A DNA stretch of 64,000 bases. It comes from Flavobacteriaceae bacterium 3519-10. Lineage in GTDB: Bacteria; Bacteroidota; Bacteroidia; Flavobacteriales; Weeksellaceae. The notes under the pieces were generated by a model that saw only the letters and a program-made list of their open reading frames with translations, searched no databases and had not been told where the DNA came from. The translations under genes and the position numbers were made by a program. This document shows, piece after piece, positions 51,110-59,105 of this stretch; position 1 is the stretch's first letter, and every line of letters begins with the position of its first letter. Location of the stretch: assembly GCA_000023725.1 (NCBI GenBank), contig CP001673.1, forward strand, positions 2,614,342 through 2,678,341, in the 5' to 3' direction.

Positions 51110-52087
51110 GTGAAGATTATCCGGTTTCTTTTAACGGCTGCGCATCTCGTTATTCTGGCTTTACTGCTTGGGACGCTGCTGAATTCGGGAATAGCTCCTA
51201 AAACTTTTCCATGGATTAATGTGCTTTCGCTCACATTCGCACCGCTGATGATTTTAAATGTCTGCCTGATTATTCTGTGGGTGATCATGTGGAAAAAACG
51301 CGCATTGTTTTTTCTGGCTGTTTCGCTTTTGCTCATCAACCCTACGAGAAGATGGCTTAATTTCACTGGTGAAAGCAACGAAAAAGCAAACCTAAAGATT
51401 GTCACCATGAATATAAAAGGCGGTGGCTACGGTCGGGAAGCTATTTACGAATATTTAAATACCAGCGGAGCAGATGTAGTTCTGGCGCAGGAGCATATGG
51501 GCGAACTAAGTGTGCCAGGTTACAGCCACCGCACTGACACGTACGAACTCACTGCGCTCAATTCAAAAACAGAAATCCTGCATCAGGAAAAAATTAAAAC
51601 CTCAGAAAATGGCGAAGCTTTCTTCGCTGACATCAGAATAAACGGCAAAACAATCAGGTTTGTAAATATTTATCTGAACCCTTTTTCGTTCGATAAAAGC
51701 AAAGTGAAACCCAGCGAAGACTACGACAAAAACAAACGCAAACTCCGTTATATCCTCAGTACGCTGATACCCACCTTCAAAGCTCATCAGGACGAAGTGA
51801 GCGTAATAAAAAAAACCATTGCTGAATCTCCGTATCCTGTTATTGTCGCCGGCGATTTCAATGCGGTACCCAATTCGTACGAATATTATCAGCTTTCCGA
51901 AAATTTAAAAGATGTCTTCGTAGAGACCGGAAACGGAAATTCCACGAGTTTCCATGATTATAAGATACCGATCCGGATCGATTATGTTTTCTGTTCTGAA
52001 GAAATAACGCCCGTGCGTTACACCGTGGACCGCCGCGCGAAAATGTCGGACCATTATCCTATTATTGCCGAATTTAAAATTAATTAA
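51110..52087 (+). CDS. Membrane-anchored endonuclease/exonuclease/phosphatase-family protein
   Basis: 325 residues. Three N-terminal hydrophobic segments (about 4-80) anchor an EEP domain with VTMNIKGGG at its start, VVLAQEH, the catalytic VAGDFNAVP (aspartate and asparagine) and SDHYPIIAEF at the end. It may act on nucleic acid or phosphate esters outside the cytoplasm. The start is GTG, 8 bases after the rhomboid gene. The same layout (rhomboid then EEP) recurs in Flavobacteriia. Confidence 0.87.
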   Translation: MKIIRFLLTAAHLVILALLLGTLLNSGIAPKTFPWINVLSLTFAPLMILNVCLIILWVIMWKKRALFFLAVSLLLINPTRRWLNFTGESNEKANLKIVTMNIKGGGYGREAIYEYLNTSGADVVLAQEHMGELSVPGYSHRTDTYELTALNSKTEILHQEKIKTSENGEAFFADIRINGKTIRFVNIYLNPFSFDKSKVKPSEDYDKNKRKLRYILSTLIPTFKAHQDEVSVIKKTIAESPYPVIVAGDFNAVPNSYEYYQLSENLKDVFVETGNGNSTSFHDYKIPIRIDYVFCSEEITPVRYTVDRRAKMSDHYPIIAEFKIN

Positions 52088-52441
52088 ATGAGAAATCTAC
52101 TGCTGCTCCCGCTTTTATATTTTTTAAGCTCGTGCGGACAGGAACCGCAGGAGAATGAGATGGTGGTACGCGAGACTCCGGAAATGTTATCGTATGACAC
52201 CACAGCGATCGATTCATTTTCGGCGGGCGCAACGTCCGTGGATGTAGCTGCCGAGATTAGAAGGTCTTCACGACTTTATCAGGATTCAATTCAGAAAGCT
52301 AAAGATTTAAAGGCTCAAACCGAACTACTTGAAAAAGCCAAGAAAACGGAAGAAGCGAGGAAACAATCTGATGCTGAGAAACTTAAAGAACAAAACCGCA
52401 CAAAAAAAGCCGAAGAAGGAGCTTCTCCGGCGACAAATTAA
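52088..52441 (+). CDS. Small lipoprotein with charged helical tail
   Basis: 117 residues. Signal peptide with lipobox LSSC (cysteine 16). Residues 55-110 are rich in K, E, A and Q (IQKAKDLKAQTELLEKAKKTE) and should form a long helix or coiled coil. Its ATG directly follows the stop of the EEP gene (zero gap), so the two are translated together. No family recognised; a structural envelope role is possible. Confidence 0.7.
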   Translation: MRNLLLLPLLYFLSSCGQEPQENEMVVRETPEMLSYDTTAIDSFSAGATSVDVAAEIRRSSRLYQDSIQKAKDLKAQTELLEKAKKTEEARKQSDAEKLKEQNRTKKAEEGASPATN

Positions 52442-52456
52442 AATCCGATTCGGAAA

Positions 52457-53062
52457 TTATTCGGGAAGATTGGTGATTTTCGAAAGTGGGTAAATAAACA
52501 TATCATCGAAGTCGTTCATCGCGTTAATCAGCTGAAAATGTGAGTATTCATCCAGATTCTGCACCGTGATTTCGGCCGATTTTATCTTCTTTGTTTTCAG
52601 AAGATGTTGACGCTGAACCCCGTTTAGTAGGCAGGTCGTGGGCGTGAACCAGTCTTTCCCCTTTTTGAACAGAATATTGGAGAATGACGTATCTGTAATG
52701 TGATTGTTTTTTACAATAATAATTTCATCTGTTTTAGCCTGACGCAGCATCAGCTCGAGCGGTGCGCGATCCTCAAACTTAAAAGAGTAATCATAAGAAT
52801 TGTTCTCAACGAGCCGAAAACTGTCGATCTCGGAGATCGCATACGGAATGATCTGCGTACGGAAATTCTTATCTAAATCGTAACTTATCTTTAACTTAAA
52901 AAGGCCGTCGCCGTCATGCTCAAGACTTTTGTAGATCTTGGCCAAATTAATCGAACCTTCTTTCCCGAAATGCGCGAAAGTCTCATCCACGCGCCGCTGG
53001 TGCAGATCGAGGAGATACATTTGCTGATCTTCTATCTTAATACTTTCAATAAATCGGGACAT
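52457..53062 (-). CDS. pabC: Class IV aminotransferase-like protein, probable aminodeoxychorismate lyase
   Basis: 201 residues of the class IV PLP fold (branched-chain aminotransferase/4-amino-4-deoxychorismate lyase). The conserved TDTSFSNILFKKG...TPTTCLLNGVQRQHLL stretch is the cofactor phosphate-binding and substrate part. It follows pabB with a 17-base overlap, and in that context it most probably releases pyruvate from aminodeoxychorismate to give p-aminobenzoate for folate. It is shorter than E. coli PabC (269). The N-terminal half is diverged. Confidence 0.8.
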   Translation of the reverse strand: MSRFIESIKIEDQQMYLLDLHQRRVDETFAHFGKEGSINLAKIYKSLEHDGDGLFKLKISYDLDKNFRTQIIPYAISEIDSFRLVENNSYDYSFKFEDRAPLELMLRQAKTDEIIIVKNNHITDTSFSNILFKKGKDWFTPTTCLLNGVQRQHLLKTKKIKSAEITVQNLDEYSHFQLINAMNDFDDMFIYPLSKITNLPE

Positions 53063-54023
53063 AAATTTTGTTTTTCATTTCTTGGTACTCGTCGGCAAAT
53101 TTACTTAAATGCGTAATGCCGCCCCCACTTTTAAAGTATAATTTTCCGTTTTCTTTTTCAATAAACCTTATCATCACACAGGAGTCGAGGTTTTCGCCGT
53201 CGAACCAACCGCAAACGCCGGTATAGAAGCCCCGGTGATAATTTTCTGCTTCCAGAATTATTTCTAACGTTTTCTTTTTTGGCGCACCGAGAATGGATCC
53301 CGCAGGAAGCAAAGCCGTCATGATACTGCCAACTTTCCCTAGAAATTCCGGTTTCAGCGTGCCCGAAATTTCAGAACTCATCGCGTATAGGTTTTTTTGG
53401 TTGGTTTTAATCAGGTCTATCCGCTGAAATTCATCCACTTTCACCTCATCTGCAACGATACTCAGGTCGTTTCTTAGCAGATCCACTACGGTGTAATGCT
53501 CAGCTTTTTCCTTTGGATCAGCCTTTAAAACTTCTGCTGCATTTTCTGCTGCAGCATCGATGGTGCCTTTCATTGGGTGTGTAAAAATGCGGCCGCCGGC
53601 AATTTCTACAAAAGTCTCAGGTGAAAAAAATACAAACTTTTCGGGATAATATACCTTGTATTTAGCCTGCGCACTTGCGTACATTTCTTCAAGTGACAGG
53701 TTAGTTTCAATCTCGGATCTGCAGGTGTAGTTTGCAAGATAAGTGTTGCCAGCGCGCAGATTTTCCTGAACCAAAGTAAAGCCGCGGCGGTAATTTTCGG
53801 CGGGTTCGGGAATTGATTTAAAGTGAAATCCCAAGTGTTCTTTCAATGGAGTTTTAACGCTTGCAATAGATTGAAAATCCGTTTTTAAGCCGGAATTCAG
53901 AAATTGTTTTTCATCATAAACTTCAACATTTTCCATCAGAAAATCCACCATAAAAAAGAAAGGAACTTTCGTCATTGAAAGTTCATCCATTCGGTCGAAA
54001 TTTGGGTGCGGAGCGCTAAACAT
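53046..54023 (-). CDS. pabB: Aminodeoxychorismate synthase component I
   Basis: 325 residues from the ATG at 54023 (the preceding TTG is a codon upstream). It is a chorismate-binding enzyme of the PabB/TrpE superfamily; the active-site PMKGT motif has the lysine typical of PabB (TrpE has none), and VDLLRNDLSIVA and AGSILGAPKKKTLEII follow. It makes 4-amino-4-deoxychorismate from chorismate and ammonia; no pabA glutaminase is adjacent. It lacks the N-terminal domain of the ~450-residue proteins, so it is a short form. The pabB-pabC overlap couples them. Confidence 0.88.
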   Translation of the reverse strand: MFSAPHPNFDRMDELSMTKVPFFFMVDFLMENVEVYDEKQFLNSGLKTDFQSIASVKTPLKEHLGFHFKSIPEPAENYRRGFTLVQENLRAGNTYLANYTCRSEIETNLSLEEMYASAQAKYKVYYPEKFVFFSPETFVEIAGGRIFTHPMKGTIDAAAENAAEVLKADPKEKAEHYTVVDLLRNDLSIVADEVKVDEFQRIDLIKTNQKNLYAMSSEISGTLKPEFLGKVGSIMTALLPAGSILGAPKKKTLEIILEAENYHRGFYTGVCGWFDGENLDSCVMIRFIEKENGKLYFKSGGGITHLSKFADEYQEMKNKIYVPIY

Positions 54024-54028
54024 CAATG

Positions 54029-54036
54029 CAAAAATA
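54029..54036 (-). promoter_or_regulatory. -7 box of pabB-pabC
   Basis: The minus strand reads TATTTTTG, then CATTG, then ATG. Five bases separate box and start, so a leaderless transcript is predicted. Confidence 0.6.
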
Positions 54037-54090
54037 GCGAAAAGAACATCGGTGCGGGAATTAATAACCCATGCATTAAGCCTAAAAGCT

Positions 54091-54098
54091 TATTTTTG
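54091..54098 (+). promoter_or_regulatory. -7 box of the membrane-protein gene
   Basis: TATTTTTG, then CGCC, then ATG at 54103. Four bases separate box and start codon, so a leaderless mRNA is predicted. Confidence 0.6.
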
Positions 54099-54102
54099 CG
54101 CC

Positions 54103-54825
54103 ATGCAAAATTCTCTTCAGCCACAAACCGGCATCGCGCCTGTAATGAAAAAAGCTTTCTTTTATTGGAATAAAACTTTATTATACCAGCTGGTTTTCAG
54201 CATATTATACTTTTCACTGTTTTTTATCGGATACTTTTATCTGTTGCAGTATTTTGGTCTTTGGGACGAATTTATGAAGCATAAAGATTTAGTCAGCACC
54301 GATCTTCCCGCCTTTAACCAGAAAATGGAGGAAATCGCGCGGTTGCCTCAGGCTCGCAATTTTGGACTCGCATTTTTCTTTCTTACAGCATTGATCAATC
54401 CACTTAATGTGGGCCTTTATACAATCTACCGCAAGATTGACCTGAACGAACCGGTGGTGCTTAATGACCTGTTCGCGGGCTATCAGGGCGCGACTTTTTT
54501 CAGATTCGTTGGTTTTTATCTATTCTGGATGATCATTTTCACGTACACCAATGCTCTGTTTCTGCTCGGGATTGTATGGTTTTTGGTCACACTTTTCTGC
54601 GTTCCGCTGATGTATTTTATGGACGTGCAGATTTTCCAGGGCATTGCGCTAACCTTCAAAGTGCTGCGCAGAAACTTTGGTGTGGTATGCATTACGGTAA
54701 TCGGGGCGCTACTGTTTGCTTTTAGCGGTTTTTTGCTTTGCGGCATTGGTATTCTGTTTACGTTTCCGTTCATCCATGCAATGATTTATACGCTATATCA
54801 GCAATTTTATACCGAAAAAGAATAA
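54103..54825 (+). CDS. Integral membrane protein, unknown function (first of two relatives)
   Basis: 240 residues from the ATG at 54103; a reading from 54052 includes the promoter. About six hydrophobic segments. Shared with the next gene: a D-L-x-x-G-Y-x-x-x-F motif (NDLFAGYQGATFFRF), a middle segment with an acidic residue then a helix (MDVQIFQGIALTFKVL), and a C-terminal LCGIGI...TFPFIHAMIYTLY. This layout resembles DUF975- or DUF4013-type membrane families. Such proteins have no known biochemical function. Confidence 0.75.
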   Translation: MQNSLQPQTGIAPVMKKAFFYWNKTLLYQLVFSILYFSLFFIGYFYLLQYFGLWDEFMKHKDLVSTDLPAFNQKMEEIARLPQARNFGLAFFFLTALINPLNVGLYTIYRKIDLNEPVVLNDLFAGYQGATFFRFVGFYLFWMIIFTYTNALFLLGIVWFLVTLFCVPLMYFMDVQIFQGIALTFKVLRRNFGVVCITVIGALLFAFSGFLLCGIGILFTFPFIHAMIYTLYQQFYTEKE

Positions 54826-54862
54826 TTACAGCAATTTCAATGCGTTATTTCTGATTTTAATT

Positions 54863-54870
54863 TAAATTTG
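54863..54870 (+). promoter_or_regulatory. -7 box of the second membrane-protein gene
   Basis: TAAATTTG matches TAnnTTTG, 22 bases before the ATG at 54893. Confidence 0.5.
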
Positions 54871-54892
54871 AGAAACATTAAAATAAACTGTT

Positions 54893-55624
54893 ATGAACTC
54901 TTTTCAGGAATTTAGCGAGAACCACCAGAGGAGGTCGTTTAGCGAAATCATTACGCACGCTTTCGAAACGTATAAAGGTATTTTTCTTTACGCGCTGCTG
55001 GCGATGGTACTTTATACCCTCGTTTCAATTGCAGTAGAGCCTGCTTCCGGATTTGATTCAGACGGTTTCTCAAAAGAAATAATAGACGCTGACGGCGACT
55101 TTAGCCAAATGGATATTTGGGCATTTCCCGGATTCAAATTTTATTACGGCCTTTCAGGAATAGTCACGTTGCTGCTTGCACCGCTTTTTGTAGGCATCAT
55201 TTATATGGCGAATAAATATAATTTTAAGCAACCGCTACATGTGGGTGACTTACTAATCGGGTATAAACAGAATTTTATTAACATATTAATTTACAGCCTT
55301 TTGTCTTCTGTAATTATTACTTTTTCGTTTTTGCTGTGTTTTCTTCCGGTTTTCTTCGTACTGCCTTTGCTTTTGCTAGGTTATCCCATTCTGCTGTTTG
55401 AAAACGCCAGCTTTACAGAGGCTTTTCAAAAATCCTTTAGAATCGCGAAAGAGCATTACGGCACATTTTTACTCACCTCATTTGTTGGACTGCTGATCAG
55501 TCTTGCCGGAATTTTCCTTTGCATAATCGGCATATTTGCTACACTTCCGTTCTATATGGTCGTGATGTACTCGGCTTACTGCGCTTATTGTGGCAGCCCG
55601 AGGCCGGTTAATCCTGAAGTATAA
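54893..55624 (+). CDS. Integral membrane protein, unknown function (second of two relatives)
   Basis: 243 residues, about six hydrophobic segments. It shows the same layout as the preceding protein: GDLLIGYKQNFINI, FENASFTEAFQKSFRIAKEHYG and a final FLCIIGIFATLPFYMVVMYSAY. The N-terminal cytoplasmic part is longer and polar (about 25 residues). The two seem to be an old tandem duplication. Its own -7 box suggests separate expression. An acidic periplasmic stretch (SDGFSKEIIDADGDF) is in the first loop. Confidence 0.75.
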   Translation: MNSFQEFSENHQRRSFSEIITHAFETYKGIFLYALLAMVLYTLVSIAVEPASGFDSDGFSKEIIDADGDFSQMDIWAFPGFKFYYGLSGIVTLLLAPLFVGIIYMANKYNFKQPLHVGDLLIGYKQNFINILIYSLLSSVIITFSFLLCFLPVFFVLPLLLLGYPILLFENASFTEAFQKSFRIAKEHYGTFLLTSFVGLLISLAGIFLCIIGIFATLPFYMVVMYSAYCAYCGSPRPVNPEV

Positions 55625-55680
55625 ATTCATTCATTTAAATATCAGACAACAGACAGCTGTTGCTTTTGAAAAATAACATT

Positions 55681-56763
55681 ATGCCCAATAGAAAACATCA
55701 GATAAGTGAGGTAAAGATCAAGCAGATCTTCCTGCTAGCCGTTATTCTGCTCCTGGCTGGAATAATCTGTTATCATCTGGCACTTTTCATTCCGGCAGTG
55801 CTCGGCGCCATTACGCTCTATATAATTTCGAGGAAATACAATATTTACCTTCAGGAAGAAAAAGAGTGGAAACCTTGGGCAGCATCAACCGTCATCATTG
55901 TGGCTACGCTTATTATTTTAATTCTGCCAATCTATTTTATTGGTGATTTACTGATCGAAAAATTAGGAAATGCTTCTGCCTACATGCAGAAATTTAATGT
56001 GTTTGTAGACAAGATCCACGATTATGTGTATTCAAAAACGAAAATTGACGTCCTGAGTAAAGACAACCTGAATAAACTAAAGGATTCGGTGGGTAAATAT
56101 TCAACCTTGGCGTTAAGCAGTACGTTCAATACACTCACCGTCGTCGCGTCGATGTATTTCATTCTGTATTTCATGCTCGAAAAACCGCGTCTTTTTGAAC
56201 GTCTGGTGAAGAGTTCAGCTCCGTTAAAAAAGTCGAACATTAATTTATTAGGCGATAAAATCAGGAAAATGGTAATCGCTAACGCCATTGGTATCCCGGT
56301 TGTGGCGATCGGGCAGGGAATTGTGGCCGTAATCGGATATTTTATTTTCGATGCGCCAAGTGCCATCCTGCTTTTCGCACTAACGGCCGTCGCATCGATG
56401 ATCCCGATTGTAGGTGCAGCAATTGTCTACGTGCCCGTTTGCATCTTTATGATTGCCGAAGGAAACACCGGCCAGGGTTTAGGTCTCGCGGCTTACTGTA
56501 TGGTTGCAGTAGGTTTAACAGACAATCTGTTAAGATTTACACTATTGAAGCGGCTTGAAAACATTCATCCGCTGAACACAGTATTTGGCATCATCGTCGG
56601 CATGAAGATCTTTGGTTTTATGGGTTTGATATTCGGGCCGATACTTGTGTCGATCACGGTTTTACTCATTCAGGTGTACCGCGATGAATTTTCAGAAGAC
56701 GAAAACGAACTCATTATGCCCGAGCCGAAGGAAATTGAAGAAAAAATAGATTTAAGTATATAA
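55681..56763 (+). CDS. AI-2E/PerM-family transporter
   Basis: 360 residues from the ATG at 55681. About eight hydrophobic segments in the TqsA/YhhT/PerM arrangement: two N-terminal helices, a long soluble loop (about 70-145), then LFALTAVASMIPIVGAAIVYVPV, a typical family motif near residue 230, and GIIVGMKIFGFMGLIFGPIL near the end. The family exports varied small molecules, including AI-2 in E. coli and Na+ in some halophiles, so the ligand is unknown. It is followed after 2 bases by the DUF3820 gene. Confidence 0.87.
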   Translation: MPNRKHQISEVKIKQIFLLAVILLLAGIICYHLALFIPAVLGAITLYIISRKYNIYLQEEKEWKPWAASTVIIVATLIILILPIYFIGDLLIEKLGNASAYMQKFNVFVDKIHDYVYSKTKIDVLSKDNLNKLKDSVGKYSTLALSSTFNTLTVVASMYFILYFMLEKPRLFERLVKSSAPLKKSNINLLGDKIRKMVIANAIGIPVVAIGQGIVAVIGYFIFDAPSAILLFALTAVASMIPIVGAAIVYVPVCIFMIAEGNTGQGLGLAAYCMVAVGLTDNLLRFTLLKRLENIHPLNTVFGIIVGMKIFGFMGLIFGPILVSITVLLIQVYRDEFSEDENELIMPEPKEIEEKIDLSI

Positions 56764-56765
56764 AA

Positions 56766-57026
56766 GTGGAAGGTCTAAACCCTGAAATATTAAAAGAAAT
56801 CTGCACCCAGAAAATGCCTTTTGGCAAATATAAGGACTGCGTACTGGCTGATTTGCCGGTAAATTACCTCGAATGGTTCTACCGCCAAGGCTTCCCGAAA
56901 GGAAAATTGGGCATGCAGCTTTCGACTATTTACGAAATAAAAATCAACGGACTGGTGGATCTTCTAAAACCGCTGCGCGGCCCGGTGACTTATGAAAAAC
57001 CGAAAAAGAAAATCTATAAATTTTAA
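56766..57026 (+). CDS. DUF3820 family protein
   Basis: 86 residues. The conserved pattern MPFGKYKDCVLADLPVNYL, then WFYRQGFPKGKLG, is the DUF3820 signature. The start is GTG, only 2 bases after the transporter gene, which suggests co-transcription. The family was named as a putative quorum-sensing-regulated virulence factor, but no molecular function is established. It converges with uvrB with 13 bases between stop codons, and no terminator hairpin is visible there. Confidence 0.85.
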   Translation: MEGLNPEILKEICTQKMPFGKYKDCVLADLPVNYLEWFYRQGFPKGKLGMQLSTIYEIKINGLVDLLKPLRGPVTYEKPKKKIYKF

Positions 57027-57039
57027 ATTATACTTTCAA

Positions 57040-59031
57040 TTATGTGGCTTTCAATGCAGCAATCTCATCACGTAATTTGGCAGCTTTAATAAAATCGAGG
57101 TTTCTAGCAGCGGCTTCCATTGCCTTTTGCTTTTCGGCGATAAGAACTTGCGCGTCTTTTCCATAATTCGCCTTGTCTTCGGCAACCTGCTTCAGAATTT
57201 CTTTCTGGGTATATTTCGGGTCCGGGAAATCTTTGCTCCGGCCCACCAAAATTTCGGAAATCTTCTTATTCAAAGAGGTTGGCACCAAACCATGTTTCTC
57301 ATTGTATTCCATCTGTTTCTGGCGGCGGTAATTGGTTTCATCAATTGCACGCTGCATCGAAACCGTAATTTTGTCAGCATACAGAATAGCACGGCCATTC
57401 ACGTTTCGCGCGGCACGACCTATTGTCTGAACTAAAGATCTGCGGGACCTCAACATTCCTTCTTTATCGGCATCCAAAATGGCAACCAGAGAAACTTCAG
57501 GTAAATCCAAACCTTCACGAAGCAAATTAACACCCACTAAAACATCGAAAAGACCAACCCGAAGATCCTGCATGATCTGGATTCTTTCCAGCGTTTCAAC
57601 GTCGGAGTGGATATAGCGTGTACGAATACCAAATCTTGTAAAATATTTAGTAAGTTCTTCGGCCATTTTCTTGGTTAAAGTCGTCACCAAAACGCGCTCG
57701 TCCACTTCCGTTCGTTTACGGATTTCTTCGATCAGATCATCAATTTGATTGATTGACGGCCGGATATCAATAATTGGATCCAACAGTCCTGTCGGGCGAA
57801 TAATCTGCTCCACATACTCGCCACCACTTTTTTCAAGTTCATAATCTGCGGGCGTGGCCGATACATAAATCACCTGGTTCTGCATCGCTTCGAATTCTTC
57901 AAACTTCAGCGGGCGGTTGTCCATCGCAGCCGGAAGTCGGAAACCATGTTCCACCAAAACCTCTTTACGGCTTCTGTCGCCGCCGTACATTGCATGGACC
58001 TGTGGGACCGTAACATGGCTTTCGTCGATGACCATCAGGAAATCTTTTGGAAAATAATCGAGCAGGCAAAACGGGCGCGTTCCGGGTAATCGGCGGTCAA
58101 AATAACGTGAATAATTTTCGATTCCACTGCAGTACCCGAGTTCTTTCATCATTTCGAGATCAAGTTCGGTTCTTTCTTGAAGACGTTTGGCCTCAAAGGG
58201 TTTTTCAATTGAATTGAAAAAATCCACCTGTTTAACCATATCATCCTGAATTTCGCGTATCGCGCCAACCTGCGTTTCCTTTGAAGTAACAAACAGATTC
58301 GCCGGATAGATATTCATCTCGTCAAAATCGGACATTATATTTCCAGTCAGCGGATTGAAACTGTAGATTTTTTCGATCTCATCACCGAAAAACTGAACGC
58401 GAACGGCGTTATCTGCGTAGGCCGGATATACATCAATTACATCGCCTTTCACACGGAAAGTACCACGTGTAAATTCATTCAAAGTTCTTGAATATAAAGC
58501 GTTTACGAGTTTATGAAGAAAATCCGTGCGGGTTATCTTTGAACTTTTCTTAAGTTCAATCAGGGACTTATTGAATTCTGAGGGGTTCCCGATGCCGTAA
58601 ATACAGGAAACAGAAGCCACGATAAGAACATCGCGTCTACCCGAAAGCAAGCTTGCGGAGGCAGATAAACGAAGTTTTTCCACTTCCTCGTTAATCGACA
58701 GATCTTTCTCGATGTAGGTGTTCGTGGAAGCAATGAAAGCTTCGGGCTGATAATAATCGTAATAACTCACGAAATATTCTACGGCGTTATCAGGAAAAAA
58801 CTCTTTGAATTCCATGAAAAGCTGCGCAGCCAGAGTTTTGTTGTGTGCTAAAACCAGCGTCGGTTTCTGCACATTATTCACTACATTGGCGACTGTAAAC
58901 GTTTTTCCGGAGCCGGTTACACCCAGTAAGGTCTGGTATTTTTCACCAATTTCAAGGCCTTTGGTTAATTTATCGATGGCAACCGGTTGGTCGCCAGTCG
59001 GTTTATATTCAGATTGAAGTTGAAATCGCAT
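57040..59031 (-). CDS. uvrB: UvrABC system protein B
   Basis: 663 residues. The damage-verifying helicase-like subunit of nucleotide excision repair. The Walker A motif LLGVTGSGKTFTVANV, the damage-probing beta-hairpin YDYYQPEAFI, helicase motifs including VIDESHVTVPQ and QTIGRAARNVNGRAI, and the C-terminal UVR domain (LIAEKQKAMEAAARNLDFI) that binds UvrC are all present. Length is standard. It is a single gene with its own promoter. Confidence 0.98.
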   Translation of the reverse strand: MRFQLQSEYKPTGDQPVAIDKLTKGLEIGEKYQTLLGVTGSGKTFTVANVVNNVQKPTLVLAHNKTLAAQLFMEFKEFFPDNAVEYFVSYYDYYQPEAFIASTNTYIEKDLSINEEVEKLRLSASASLLSGRRDVLIVASVSCIYGIGNPSEFNKSLIELKKSSKITRTDFLHKLVNALYSRTLNEFTRGTFRVKGDVIDVYPAYADNAVRVQFFGDEIEKIYSFNPLTGNIMSDFDEMNIYPANLFVTSKETQVGAIREIQDDMVKQVDFFNSIEKPFEAKRLQERTELDLEMMKELGYCSGIENYSRYFDRRLPGTRPFCLLDYFPKDFLMVIDESHVTVPQVHAMYGGDRSRKEVLVEHGFRLPAAMDNRPLKFEEFEAMQNQVIYVSATPADYELEKSGGEYVEQIIRPTGLLDPIIDIRPSINQIDDLIEEIRKRTEVDERVLVTTLTKKMAEELTKYFTRFGIRTRYIHSDVETLERIQIMQDLRVGLFDVLVGVNLLREGLDLPEVSLVAILDADKEGMLRSRRSLVQTIGRAARNVNGRAILYADKITVSMQRAIDETNYRRQKQMEYNEKHGLVPTSLNKKISEILVGRSKDFPDPKYTQKEILKQVAEDKANYGKDAQVLIAEKQKAMEAAARNLDFIKAAKLRDEIAALKAT

Positions 59032-59035
59032 GATG

Positions 59036-59043
59036 CAAAATTA
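59036..59043 (-). promoter_or_regulatory. -7 box of uvrB, almost touching the start codon
   Basis: The minus strand reads TAATTTTG, then CATC, then ATG. Four bases separate box and start codon, predicting a leaderless mRNA. No LexA-like palindrome was seen. Confidence 0.6.
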
Positions 59044-59105
59044 CAAAAATTGTCGGCGTAATATTTGTTGCTATCTGTTAACAAAATTCTAAAAAACAAG
59101 TAATT

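Noticed and set aside
53046-54023. Anthranilate synthase component I (trpE)
   Set aside because: The PMKGT motif carries the lysine of PabB, the protein is short, and it overlaps a class IV aminotransferase gene as in p-aminobenzoate synthesis.
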